The notes under the pieces: model-generated
The model's database searches: none
What the model was told of the DNA's origin: nothing
What the model saw: only the letters and a program-made list of their open reading frames with translations
Part shown: in pieces, positions 16,732-24,872 of the stretch
Numbering within the stretch: the first letter of the stretch is position 1
Layout: the number at the start of each line of letters is the position of its first letter
Program-made: the position numbers and the translations under genes
Assembly: GCF_001650875.1 (NCBI RefSeq)
Contig: NZ_LXYI01000028.1
Span: forward strand, 22,153 to 86,152
From: Sulfitobacter sp. EhC04
GTDB lineage: Bacteria > Pseudomonadota > Alphaproteobacteria > Rhodobacterales > Rhodobacteraceae
Reading direction: 5' to 3'
Length of the DNA stretch: 64,000 nt

Positions 16732-17460
16732 ATGAATATAGTCCACCGGGGCTGGACCGATCCCGGCATACGCCGGATCGTGATCCTGTCCTTAATAACG
16801 CTGTCGGCACTCGTTCTGAGTGCAAGCCACGCGTTTGCCCACAATGTCACCGAAGGTGACGCGGGCTACATCCAAGAAATCTGGGGGATCAACATCATTC
16901 CCTTCATGTATCTCGGCGCCAAACACATGGTGACGGGATACGACCACATCCTGTTCCTGCTCGGCGTCGTCTTCTTCCTCTACAAGATGAAGGATGTCGG
17001 CGTCTACGTCAGCCTCTTCGCCCTCGGGCACTCGTCCACTATGCTGGCCGGTGTCTGGTTCGGCTGGGGCATCAACGCCTACATCATCGACGCGATCATC
17101 GGCCTTTCGGTCGTCTACAAGGCGCTCGACAATCTCGGGGCGTATCAGCGCTGGTTCGGGTTCCAGCCGAACACTAAGGCCGCAACGTTGATCTTCGGCT
17201 TTTTCCACGGCACGGGCCTGGCCACGAAAATCCTAGAGTATGAAATCGCTTCGGACGGGCTGCTGGCCAATCTTCTGGCGTTCAACGTGGGCGTCGAGCT
17301 TGGCCAGATCATGGCGCTTGCCGTGATCCTCATCGTCATGGGATTCTGGCGGAAATCCCCAAACTTCTTCCGCCAAGCCTACACCGCCAACGTCGTCATG
17401 ATGTCCATGGGATTCATCCTCATGGGCCTGCAAATCACCGGCTACTTCGTAGCCACCTGA
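16732..17460 (+). CDS. HupE/UreJ family membrane protein
   Basis: 242 residues with a signal-like N-terminus (about 1-36, ending SHAFAHN) and about six membrane helices. The family motif GAKHMVTGYDHILFLLG is followed by ALGHSSTMLA and FFHGTGLATK, where histidines are thought to bind metal. HupE/UreJ proteins move nickel or cobalt. The gene lies between the His-rich protein and the anchor protein. Direction of transport cannot be read from sequence; neighbours suggest a role in metal balance. Confidence 0.88.
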   Translation: MNIVHRGWTDPGIRRIVILSLITLSALVLSASHAFAHNVTEGDAGYIQEIWGINIIPFMYLGAKHMVTGYDHILFLLGVVFFLYKMKDVGVYVSLFALGHSSTMLAGVWFGWGINAYIIDAIIGLSVVYKALDNLGAYQRWFGFQPNTKAATLIFGFFHGTGLATKILEYEIASDGLLANLLAFNVGVELGQIMALAVILIVMGFWRKSPNFFRQAYTANVVMMSMGFILMGLQITGYFVAT

Positions 17461-17477
17461 GAAGTTAGGAGACCAAA

Positions 17478-18101
17478 ATGTTTAACGCAAAAAAACCGAG
17501 CCTTGATGAGCTTCCCAGCTCCGCGCAGCTTATCCGTTCCACTGCCATTGCGGCGGCCAGCGCCGTTGCGATCCTTGTGACCGTCGTGCTGCCTGCCGAA
17601 TACAACATCGACCCGACCGGGATCGGCGGGGTTCTCGGGCTGAGCGAGATGGGGGAGATCAAAGCCCAGCTTGCGGAGGAGGCCGAAGCCGACAGGCTGT
17701 TGGAGATCGAAGCCGAAGAGCAGTCGAGCCTTATGAACGATATCTTTGGACTCTTTGTCGGCACGGCACATGCACAGGAGGCCGAAGTCTGGCGCGACGA
17801 AACCACCTTTACGCTGGCACCCGGCGACAGCGCCGAGTGGAAGCTGGTCATGGAAGAGGGCCAGACAGTGGAATACCGAATGCTGGTCGATGGCGGTCGG
17901 GTGAATTTCGACATGCACGGCCACGGCGGCGGTCAGTCGGTGACCTATGAAAAGGGCCGCGGTTCGACCGGCGACGAGGGCGAGATCATCGCGGCATTTG
18001 ACGGCGAACACGGATGGTTCTGGCGGAATCGGGACAGCCAGCCCGCAACCGTGACTGTCCAGGTGCGCGGCCAATACACCGAATTCAAAGACGCAAGTTG
18101 A
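17478..18101 (+). CDS. Membrane-anchored periplasmic protein
   Basis: 207 residues: one membrane helix near residues 22-42, an acidic/Glu-rich linker (about 58-78), then a periplasmic beta-rich domain with NFDMHGHGGGQSV and FDGEHGWFWRNRD. Proteins of this layout are found next to HupE-like genes and are usually called transmembrane anchor proteins; the function is unknown. It starts 17 bases after hupE, with GTTAGGAG as ribosome site, and ends in a strong hairpin. Confidence 0.7.
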   Translation: MFNAKKPSLDELPSSAQLIRSTAIAAASAVAILVTVVLPAEYNIDPTGIGGVLGLSEMGEIKAQLAEEAEADRLLEIEAEEQSSLMNDIFGLFVGTAHAQEAEVWRDETTFTLAPGDSAEWKLVMEEGQTVEYRMLVDGGRVNFDMHGHGGGQSVTYEKGRGSTGDEGEIIAAFDGEHGWFWRNRDSQPATVTVQVRGQYTEFKDAS

Positions 18102-18107
18102 CACAAG

Positions 18108-18143
18108 GGCAGCCACCCGCATGAAAAGATGCGGGTGGCTGCC
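18108..18143 (+). terminator. Hairpin ending the HupE operon
   Basis: Perfect 15-base stem (GGCAGCCACCCGCAT and its complement) with a 6-base loop, 6 bases after the stop of the anchor protein. No T-tract follows, so it may act as a transcript-stabilising hairpin as well as a terminator. Confidence 0.65.
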
Positions 18144-18275
18144 TGGCTCCGAAACAGACCTTGGATGAGTCCGCAGTCTCGCCTCAGATTTTCCCCTGAA
18201 ACCAACCTCGGGCATCCGTTGGCCAATCAGTGAGTACCCACGTGGCAATGTCACGCCTATGTTACAGGATACTTC

Positions 18276-18306
18276 TTGACCTCCCCCTACTGGAAGCTTG
18301 CATAAG
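18276..18306 (+). promoter_or_regulatory. CueR-type copper promoter (cysteine-rich protein/multicopper oxidase operon)
   Basis: -35 TTGACC, 19-base spacer TCCCCCTACTGGAAGCTTG, -10 CATAAG. The over-long spacer with a CCTCCC..GGAAGC dyad is the mark of promoters activated by CueR. Transcription would begin near 18313, at the ATG itself. Confidence 0.75.
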
Positions 18307-18312
18307 AATTGC

Positions 18313-18666
18313 ATGATCCGCGTTTTTCGCCTCATTTTGATTCTTGCATTGAGCTTCGGTGCCGTGGTTGCGCCGGATGTATCGGCAGCGAATGCGGCTG
18401 AGGCAGCAATGGTTCAGATGGTGGGCGCCGAAAGCGCGGACGACCATTGCGGCGGATGCGATCCGATCGGATTTGCTGACGGGATATCCTGCGAGGGTGG
18501 GTGTACGGTCCCATGTGGCGCGGGAAGTTCGGCCGGTATCGTAGCTCGTACGTCAGCGATGACGCTTGAGATGGCCTTCGGTGTTGTCATCCCGGTCGCG
18601 GGACCTGTGATCCCGATTGGCGCGATTCCCTCGCTTGATCCATTCCCTCCCAAGCTGCCTGTCTGA
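18313..18666 (+). CDS. Small Cys-rich secreted protein
   Basis: 117 residues: signal peptide (about 1-25, FRLILILALSFGAVVAPDVSA) and a five-cysteine segment (DDHCGGCDP, ISCEGGCTVPCGAG). No known family recognised. It is the first gene behind a CueR-type promoter and 87 bases before a multicopper oxidase, so a copper-binding role in the periplasm is likely. The ATG at 18313 is preferred to a TTG at 18298, which lies upstream of the expected transcription start. Confidence 0.65.
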   Translation: MIRVFRLILILALSFGAVVAPDVSAANAAEAAMVQMVGAESADDHCGGCDPIGFADGISCEGGCTVPCGAGSSAGIVARTSAMTLEMAFGVVIPVAGPVIPIGAIPSLDPFPPKLPV

Positions 18667-18753
18667 ACCTGATAACGGCCTAGCTTATTGCGGGGCCTGA
18701 CCGTTGCCTTGGCCGAAGCTGGCTGAGCGCGACCCCTTCAGATCAAGGCAGAA

Positions 18754-20196
18754 GTGATGACCCTCAACAGACTGATTTCACGACGGCACGTGCTGCGCAC
18801 CGGTGCCGCTTTCACGGCCATATCCGCTCTGTCACCGGCTCGAGTAGCGATGGCAGGTCCGACAGAGGACCCATTCTTGCTACGCGCTGCGGCCGGACAA
18901 GCCGCCCTGCGACCGGCACCCTACGGCTCTACCGACGTCTGGAGCTACAATGGATCCCTCCCCGGCCCCGAGATCCGGGTGCGGCAGGGAGACCGAATTC
19001 GGGTTCTGGCCCGGAATGGGCTAAATGAGGGGACGACGGTCCACTGGCATGGCATTCGCACACCCAATGCGATGGATGGTGTGCCGTTCCTAACACAGGA
19101 CCCGATCCCCGTCGGTGGCGATTTTCTCTATGAATTCGATGCACTGGATGCTGGCACGTTCTGGTATCACCCGCACCAACGCAGTTCCGAACAGGTCGGA
19201 CGCGGGCTTTACGGGCCGCTGATCGTCGAGGAAGCAAACCCGATCCGCGTAGATCGCGATCTGACCTGGATGCTCGATGACTGGCGGATGACCGGCGACG
19301 GACAGATTGCGACAGATTTCGGAAGTCGGCACGACGCCGCGCACGGCGGGCGTATCGGCAATTCCGTGACCATCAACGGCCAGATACCGGACCGCATCGC
19401 CGTGCGATCCGGAGAACGCATCCGCCTGAGGTTGGTCAACGCAGCCAATGCCCGGATATTCGGGCTGGATTTCGGGGGGCTTGCGCCGGTCGTGGTCGCT
19501 CTGGACGGTCAACCCGTGGCACCTCATGCACCAGACAGTGACGCCGTGGTGGTCGGCCCGGCCATGCGTGTCGATCTGGTGATCGACATGACCGGCAAGC
19601 CCGGAGAGAGCGTGACCGTCACCGATGTCTTCTACAGGGATCTGGAATACCGTCTGGTCGATCTCGCCTACGGGCCTGACAGGCTGCGGGACAGTGTGCC
19701 GGATTGGTCGATGGACCTGTCGCCCAACCCGCTGGCCGAACCGGATATGGCGTCGGCTGCGCGGCATCAGATCGTCTTCAACGGCGGCATGATGGGGCAG
19801 ATGATGATGGGCGGCGGCATGGGGTCCATGATGGAGCAGATGCGCGAAGGCAACATGTGGTTCATCAACGGCAAAGCAGCAACGGGGCACATGATGGATC
19901 CCTTGCTGGTCCTGCCGCAGGGCACGTCGCATGTGCTGCAGATGGACAATCGCACCGCGTGGCATCACCCGATGCATTTTCATGGACATTCGTTCCGTGT
20001 GATCACACGGAACGGGCAACCGACACGGCACCGCGAATGGCAGGACACCGTCCTGATGGCGCCCGAGGAACGGGTCGAGATCGCCTTCGTGGCGGACAAT
20101 CCGGGAGACTGGATGTTCCATTGTCACATCCTGGAGCACCAGGCGGCCGGCATGATGGGCATCATACGTGTCGATCCTGGCACGACCAAAACCTGA
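18754..20196 (+). CDS. Multicopper oxidase 1 (CueO/CopA-like, Tat exported)
   Basis: 480 residues. The N-terminus SRRHVLRTGAAF is a Tat signal. Copper ligands appear in order: HWHG (97-100), WYHPHQRS, HPMHFHGHSF and HCHILEHQ. A Met-rich loop (MGQMMMGGGMGSMMEQM) near residue 350 resembles the Cu(I)-binding insert of CueO. It probably oxidises Cu(I) to less toxic Cu(II) in the periplasm. It leads a long operon of copper and thiol-redox genes. Confidence 0.93.
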   Translation: MMTLNRLISRRHVLRTGAAFTAISALSPARVAMAGPTEDPFLLRAAAGQAALRPAPYGSTDVWSYNGSLPGPEIRVRQGDRIRVLARNGLNEGTTVHWHGIRTPNAMDGVPFLTQDPIPVGGDFLYEFDALDAGTFWYHPHQRSSEQVGRGLYGPLIVEEANPIRVDRDLTWMLDDWRMTGDGQIATDFGSRHDAAHGGRIGNSVTINGQIPDRIAVRSGERIRLRLVNAANARIFGLDFGGLAPVVVALDGQPVAPHAPDSDAVVVGPAMRVDLVIDMTGKPGESVTVTDVFYRDLEYRLVDLAYGPDRLRDSVPDWSMDLSPNPLAEPDMASAARHQIVFNGGMMGQMMMGGGMGSMMEQMREGNMWFINGKAATGHMMDPLLVLPQGTSHVLQMDNRTAWHHPMHFHGHSFRVITRNGQPTRHREWQDTVLMAPEERVEIAFVADNPGDWMFHCHILEHQAAGMMGIIRVDPGTTKT

Positions 20197-20236
20197 AACA
20201 ATCTCACGTAACGATCACCACGAAAGGAAAGAACCG

Positions 20237-20692
20237 ATGAAGAAACTAATTGGACTTGCCAATCTTGGCACCGCAGGTGCTGCCGCTATACTTGCAATGA
20301 GCCTGAATGCCGCGCCTGCCGCAGCGCAAGAGGCCACGCTCTACAAGAACCCGCAATGCGGATGCTGCGAGAGCTATGCGGACTACCTGCGCGAGAATGG
20401 CTTCACAGTCGAGGTGAAGCCGACCCACGATCTGGCTCAGATCAGCCGTGATGCAGGTATCCCGGACGATTTTCAGGGCTGCCATACGACCTTTCTGGAA
20501 GACTACGTCGTCAGCGGTCATGTGCCGGTCAATGTCGTCAACAAGTTGCTTGATGAGCGCCCGGACATTGTCGGCCTGACACTTCCCGGCATGCCGTTGG
20601 GATCGCCGGGTATGGGGGGTGCGAAGCAGGAACCGTTCAAGATTTACACCGTCGAAGAAGGTGTGAACCCGACCGTCTATGCGGTCGAATGA
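20237..20692 (+). CDS. DUF411 periplasmic metal-binding protein (copy 1)
   Basis: 151 residues with signal peptide (1-30). The DUF411 signature YKNPQCGCCESYADYL places Cys41, Cys43 and Cys44, and FQGCHTTFLEDYVVSGHVP follows. DUF411 (CopG-like) proteins are secreted copper-associated proteins. The ATG at 20237 has AAAGGAAAG upstream and gives a proper signal peptide. A second DUF411 protein is encoded at 53362-53814 in another regulon. Confidence 0.88.
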   Translation: MKKLIGLANLGTAGAAAILAMSLNAAPAAAQEATLYKNPQCGCCESYADYLRENGFTVEVKPTHDLAQISRDAGIPDDFQGCHTTFLEDYVVSGHVPVNVVNKLLDERPDIVGLTLPGMPLGSPGMGGAKQEPFKIYTVEEGVNPTVYAVE

Positions 20693-20749
20693 TCAATTGC
20701 GCGGTCTGGTGCGATCCCGTGCCTGACCGGTTTCAAGGGAAAACAAAGG

Positions 20750-20893
20750 ATGAAGTGCATGATGATGGATGGTGGAATGATGGGTGGCGGCATGATGATC
20801 GCGATGGGACTGGTTTGGTTACTCATCGTGGCGGTGCTGGTGCTCGCGGCAATCGCCTTGGTCAAATACATCCGCTCGGACAGCGGAAAATAG
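20750..20893 (+). CDS. 47-residue Met-rich membrane protein
   Basis: Short gene reading MKCMMMDGGMMGGGMMIAMG and then one hydrophobic helix (LVWLLIVAVLVLAAIALV) and a basic tail. ACAAAGG precedes the start. Nine methionines and a Cys at the N-terminus suggest Cu(I) binding at the membrane. Similar short Met-rich proteins accompany multicopper oxidase operons. It lies 57 bases after the DUF411 gene. Confidence 0.65.
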   Translation: MKCMMMDGGMMGGGMMIAMGLVWLLIVAVLVLAAIALVKYIRSDSGK

Positions 20894-20905
20894 AAATGCG
20901 CCAAG

Positions 20906-21046
20906 ATGCGGAATGAGGGCGACAGCAACGGCGACGGCCTGTTGTCGATGGGGATTGGTCTGGGGGCGTCCGTCCTGCTTGTCGTGGCATCGATAGTCGC
21001 ACTCTCGTTGTATTTGGATAGCCAGAAGAAGGCACAAGCGACATGA
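20906..21046 (+). CDS. 46-residue single-helix membrane protein
   Basis: MRNEGDSNGDGLLSMGIGLG followed by a hydrophobic helix (ASVLLVVASIVALSLYL) and a basic end. The stop overlaps the ATG of the cytochrome c gene (ATGA), which suggests translational coupling and supports the reading. No family recognised. It starts 12 bases after the Met-rich protein. Confidence 0.55.
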   Translation: MRNEGDSNGDGLLSMGIGLGASVLLVVASIVALSLYLDSQKKAQAT

Positions 21047-21468
21047 AAATTACCATTAGGCTCGCAGCACTTTTGCTGGCTGCAACGGTCTTGCCCGTTT
21101 CGGCGCAGGATGACTCGCTCGCGGGCGAACGCCTTTATCAGGAGAATTGCGCCAGTTGCCATGGCGCAAACCTGGAGGGGCAGCCCGATTGGCGCTCCAG
21201 ATTGCCGAACGGCCGGTTGCCTGCCCCGCCGCATGACGCCTCGGGCCATACTTGGCACCATACGGACCGCGTGCTTTTGGACATCGTGAAGCGCGGAACG
21301 GCGGCGATTGTCGGGAATGGCTATGAAAGCGACATGCCCGGTTTCAAGGAGGTGCTGACGGATGAAGAGATCACGGCGATCATCGATTACATCAAGAGCA
21401 CATGGCCCGATCGGATCCGCGCTTCGCAGGAAAGCCGTACCCTTGCGGATGAGCAGGTGCAGCCATGA
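21043..21468 (+). CDS. Periplasmic c-type cytochrome
   Basis: 141 residues: signal peptide (1-21), haem motif CASCH at 36-40, probable axial Met98 (ESDMPGF). A class I monohaem cytochrome. It overlaps the next gene by 4 bases. In this operon it may pass electrons released by copper or thiol oxidation, or serve a copper-containing oxidase; the partner is unknown. Confidence 0.9.
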   Translation: MKITIRLAALLLAATVLPVSAQDDSLAGERLYQENCASCHGANLEGQPDWRSRLPNGRLPAPPHDASGHTWHHTDRVLLDIVKRGTAAIVGNGYESDMPGFKEVLTDEEITAIIDYIKSTWPDRIRASQESRTLADEQVQP

Positions 21469-22061
21469 CGCAAGAGGTCGTCAGCAAAATCGACCCCGTA
21501 CCGCGGCGCAGGATCTCCGGGTTTGTGCTGGTGCCGCTGATAGCTTTTGCCCTCATGGTCTTGTTCGGCTGGGGGCTTTTCAGGGGCGGCGACGACTTGC
21601 CATCGGCGCTTCTCGACAAACCTGTGCCGGAGTTTGCGCTTGCTCCGGTGCTCCGCCGCGAGGAAGGTCTTTCGACGCAGGACCTGATCGGCCATGTCTC
21701 GCTGGTGAACGTCTTTGCCTCGTGGTGTGTGCCCTGTCGGGCCGAACACCCGCTGTTCATGGAGCTGAGCGCCACCGGTGAGGTGCCGCTCTACGGGATC
21801 AACTACAAGGACCCACCCGAGCAGGCGCGCGCCTGGCTCGACGAATTGGGCGATCCCTACGCGCGCATCGGGGCCGACATCGACGGACGTGCTGGCATCG
21901 AATGGGGCGTTTACGGCGTGCCCGAAACCTATGTCATCACGTCCGACGGCACCATTGCCTACCGCCATGTCGGCCCCATCACGCGAGCGATTCTGGAGGA
22001 AACCCTTTTGCCGATCGTCCGTGATCTGAAAACCCAAGCTGGCAAGGAGCCAACGCCATGA
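21465..22061 (+). CDS. CcmG/DsbE-like thiol:disulfide protein
   Basis: 198 residues with one N-terminal membrane anchor (about 20-38) and a thioredoxin domain with Cys88 and Cys91 (FASWCVPCRAEHP). VYGVPETYVI is the DsbE family motif that carries the cis-proline. It reduces apocytochrome c or other periplasmic thiols, fed by CcdA encoded at the end of the operon. It overlaps the cytochrome gene and the TlpA-type gene by 4 bases each. Confidence 0.9.
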   Translation: MTQEVVSKIDPVPRRRISGFVLVPLIAFALMVLFGWGLFRGGDDLPSALLDKPVPEFALAPVLRREEGLSTQDLIGHVSLVNVFASWCVPCRAEHPLFMELSATGEVPLYGINYKDPPEQARAWLDELGDPYARIGADIDGRAGIEWGVYGVPETYVITSDGTIAYRHVGPITRAILEETLLPIVRDLKTQAGKEPTP

Positions 22062-22570
22062 AATATCTCAAAACGGCGCTGCTCGTCTGGGCATTGTCCG
22101 TCGGCACGGCGTTTGCCGGGCCGCAAGGCTTCGCACTGCACGACACGCCGCAGCCGGTGATCAATGTGCGCTTCGAGACCGAGGACGGCAGCCGTGGGGA
22201 CATGGAGGATTTTCGTGGCAAGGTGATCCTCGTGAACGTTTGGGCAACCTGGTGCGTCCCCTGCCGGGAAGAGATGCCGACGCTGGATGCACTTCAGGCG
22301 GAACTTGGCGGCGACCGTTTCGAGGTCGTCGCCCTGTCCATCGACAGGGCCGGGTCGCCCGTCGTGCGGCGGTTCTACGACGAGATCGGTGTCAACAATC
22401 TCAAGATGTATGTCGACAAGACCATGCTGTCGATGACCGCGCTGCGCACCGTCGGTCTGCCGACAACGATCCTGATCGACGCGCAGGGGCGGGAGCTTGG
22501 GAGACTGGTCGGCCCGGCCGAATGGGATGATCCCGAGATGGTCTCCTTCTTGCGAGGCTTTATCGAATAA
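22058..22570 (+). CDS. TlpA-like periplasmic thioredoxin
   Basis: 170 residues: signal peptide (1-20) and TlpA domain with Cys66 and Cys69 (VWATWCVPCREEMP); RTVGLPTTILID holds the cis-proline. TlpA relatives reduce copper-chaperone thiols (for example SCO and cytochrome oxidase CoxB) in alphaproteobacteria, which fits the SCO gene downstream. Coupled to the DsbE-like gene by a 4-base overlap. Confidence 0.88.
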   Translation: MKYLKTALLVWALSVGTAFAGPQGFALHDTPQPVINVRFETEDGSRGDMEDFRGKVILVNVWATWCVPCREEMPTLDALQAELGGDRFEVVALSIDRAGSPVVRRFYDEIGVNNLKMYVDKTMLSMTALRTVGLPTTILIDAQGRELGRLVGPAEWDDPEMVSFLRGFIE

Positions 22571-22652
22571 GCGCCCCTGAAAGAGCGCCGCCCGCCCTTG
22601 ACCGCCCAGTTATCAGAATGACCAGTACTCAAACGTCAGAAGGATTTTCCGG

Positions 22653-22943
22653 ATGACCGACATATCATCTTCCAACGATGCGGGTGCCGCCGACATCGAA
22701 AGCGCAGGCAATTGGCCCCGGTGGTTGACGCGCAGACGACTGCTGTTCGTCGGTGCGGCAACCGTTATGGGCGGCGGCATGGCGCTGAACTGGGGATGGC
22801 TCACCGCGATCGGTCTCGCGCCTGTCTTGGTTTCGCTGGCACCCTGTGCCGCGATGTGCGGGCTTGGTCTGTGCATGAAGGGCGGGTCTGGCGGGAAATG
22901 CGACGATGCGGGTGGTGGCAAGCCCCATCAATCCGAAAGGTGA
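22653..22943 (+). CDS. Small membrane protein with Cys-rich C-terminus
   Basis: 96 residues, with two probable membrane segments (about 30-48 and 53-72) and cysteines at CAAMCGLGLCMKGGSGGKCDD. No family recognised. The stop overlaps the start of the SCO gene (TGATG), pointing to coupled translation. It may hold copper near the membrane. Confidence 0.6.
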   Translation: MTDISSSNDAGAADIESAGNWPRWLTRRRLLFVGAATVMGGGMALNWGWLTAIGLAPVLVSLAPCAAMCGLGLCMKGGSGGKCDDAGGGKPHQSER

Positions 22944-23647
22944 TGCAGTTGATTGTCTATCTGACCCGGCGCGCCGCCTTGGCGACATTTGCGGCCACGA
23001 TCTCCTTTCCGGCCTCCGCCGATCATCCGGGTGAAAATCTGGATGCGCGGATGTTCGAGATGGAGCCATACTTCCAGGCCATCGACGCAGCACAGGCCCC
23101 GGATTTCGAGTTGCAGGATGCGGAGGGCAATCCTGTGCGCTTGGCGGATTTCAGCGACAAGGTCGTCATCCTGCATTTCATCTACGCCAACTGCCCGGAC
23201 ATCTGCCCGCTCCATGCGGAAAAGATCGCGGCGGTCCAGGCTTCGATCAACGACGGGCCGATGAGGGATCTGGTGCAATTCATCTCGATCACAACCGATC
23301 CCGTGAATGACACGCCTGACGTTCTGCGCGGGTACGGGGACCGGCATCGGTTCGATCCGACCAACTGGGTCATTCTGACCAAACGGCCTGATCAGGCTGA
23401 CGACGCAACGCGCCTTCTGGCGCGGAACTACGGGCTGGAGTTCACGATAGCGGACGACAGCGACATGATGATGCACGGTGCGGTCACCCATGTCGTGGAT
23501 ATCGGGGGGCGGTTTGCCGCAAAGTTCCATGGCATGGAATTCAAGAATGTGAACCTGATCCTCTATGTCAGCGAGTTGATCAACAATGCCCAGCACCGAC
23601 GCCGGGAACGCGGTTGGTGGGACCGGCTGACGGGGGCGTTTCAATGA
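22943..23647 (+). CDS. SCO1/SenC family copper protein (copy 1)
   Basis: 234 residues with N-terminal signal (1-26). The SCO copper site is present: Cys84 and Cys88 in YANCPDICP plus the distal His in GAVTHVVDI. SCO proteins carry copper to cytochrome oxidase CuA or act as thiol reductants. The ATG at 22943 overlaps the previous stop and the C-terminus overlaps the next gene. Two further SCO proteins occur at 55181 and 57414. Confidence 0.92.
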   Translation: MQLIVYLTRRAALATFAATISFPASADHPGENLDARMFEMEPYFQAIDAAQAPDFELQDAEGNPVRLADFSDKVVILHFIYANCPDICPLHAEKIAAVQASINDGPMRDLVQFISITTDPVNDTPDVLRGYGDRHRFDPTNWVILTKRPDQADDATRLLARNYGLEFTIADDSDMMMHGAVTHVVDIGGRFAAKFHGMEFKNVNLILYVSELINNAQHRRRERGWWDRLTGAFQ

Positions 23648-24135
23648 GTAATGCTGCGATTGGCGTCATGCAGTCCGCGCCGGATAGAATTTCCCTGACA
23701 GCACTCCGTCGATATTTTTCGGTGATCATCCCGGCTAATCTGATCTGGGAGTTCGCCCACATGCCGCTCTACACGATCTGGAACGAGGGCACCTGGGGTG
23801 AGATCGCCTTCGCCGCGGTTCATTGCACGGGTGGCGACATCCTGATTGCCATGAGCGCGCTGATGCTTGCCTTGATGCTGACCGGCCGCGGCTGGCCCTT
23901 CGTGGCGCCGACACGACGATCGGTGACCGTCCTGACAATATTGTTCGGTTTGGGATATACGCTGTTCAGTGAATGGCTCAACATCGTGATCCGCGCGGCT
24001 TGGGCCTATTCGGACCTGATGCCGATCATTCCGGTCCTCGATGCAGGGTTGTCGCCGGTACTGCAATGGATCGTAATCCCGCTGATTGCCTTCTGGTGGG
24101 CATCACGGCCCTTCAGCGGACATGGTAACGCATGA
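23644..24135 (+). CDS. Hypothetical four-helix membrane protein
   Basis: 163 residues with about four membrane segments and conserved-looking LIWEFAHMPLYTIW, a GGDILIAMSAL segment and FSEWLNIVIRAAWAYSDLMP. No domain recognised. Its position between SCO and CcdA with 4-base overlaps on both sides suggests work in the same periplasmic copper/thiol pathway. Confidence 0.7.
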   Translation: MSNAAIGVMQSAPDRISLTALRRYFSVIIPANLIWEFAHMPLYTIWNEGTWGEIAFAAVHCTGGDILIAMSALMLALMLTGRGWPFVAPTRRSVTVLTILFGLGYTLFSEWLNIVIRAAWAYSDLMPIIPVLDAGLSPVLQWIVIPLIAFWWASRPFSGHGNA

Positions 24136-24872
24136 TGGATATTTCCGGCATCGGCATCGTCGCGGCGTTTCTGGCGGGAGCCATTTCGTTCCTGTCGCCC
24201 TGCGTCCTGCCGCTGGTGCCGGGCTATGTCTCCTATATTGCGGGCCAGCCGGATTTGCGCACGACACGGTCGGTCGGTCTGCGGGCACGCGCCGGGGCAC
24301 TTGGGCTAAGCGCCTGTTTCGTTTTGGGATTTTCCACGGTCTTTGTCGCGTTGGGTGCCGGGGCCAGCGCGCTCGGGTCGCTGCTTCTGTCCTGGCGCAC
24401 TGAGCTCAACTATCTGGGCGGGGCGATCATCATCCTGTTCGGACTGGTCATGCTGGGTGCCTTCCGTCTGGAAGCGTTCTCGCGTGACACCCGCTTCACA
24501 CTCGACATTCCGGGGGGTCGCCCGCTCGGAGCCTACGTCCTGGGCTTGGCCTTCGCGTTTGGATGGACGCCGTGCATCGGACCGATCCTTGGCGCGATCC
24601 TGACACTCAGTTCGACTTCCGGCGGCATGTCGGACGGCATTTGGCTGCTGTCGATCTATTCCGCCGGGCTAGGCGTGCCGTTCCTGCTGGCCGCGCTGTT
24701 CACCGACGCCATCGCCGCGCGGGTCAGACAGATCGGCAAGGCCGGTCGCTGGCTCTACAAGGGCGCAGGCGTCGCCATGATCATCATGGGCGTTGCCATC
24801 ATGACCGGCCAATTGTCCCGGTTTGCCTACTGGCTTCTGGGAACCTTCCCATTCCTGGCTTCAATCGGTTAA
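24132..24872 (+). CDS. ccdA: CcdA-type cytochrome c biogenesis / thiol transporter
   Basis: 246 residues, about six membrane helices. The paired redox cysteines lie in FLSPCVLPLVPGYVSYIAG and FGWTPCIGPILGAIL. CcdA moves electrons from cytoplasmic thioredoxin to periplasmic CcmG/TlpA-type proteins, which are encoded upstream in the same operon. It ends the operon, convergent with the permease gene and overlapping it by 4 bases. Confidence 0.93.
   Translation: MMDISGIGIVAAFLAGAISFLSPCVLPLVPGYVSYIAGQPDLRTTRSVGLRARAGALGLSACFVLGFSTVFVALGAGASALGSLLLSWRTELNYLGGAIIILFGLVMLGAFRLEAFSRDTRFTLDIPGGRPLGAYVLGLAFAFGWTPCIGPILGAILTLSSTSGGMSDGIWLLSIYSAGLGVPFLLAALFTDAIAARVRQIGKAGRWLYKGAGVAMIIMGVAIMTGQLSRFAYWLLGTFPFLASIG

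Noticed and set aside
19090..20139. Long open frame (349 codons) on the minus strand of multicopper oxidase 1
   Set aside because: It mirrors the coding strand of a gene with complete copper motifs; its product is rich in His/Arg with no domain, and such antisense frames are common at high GC.
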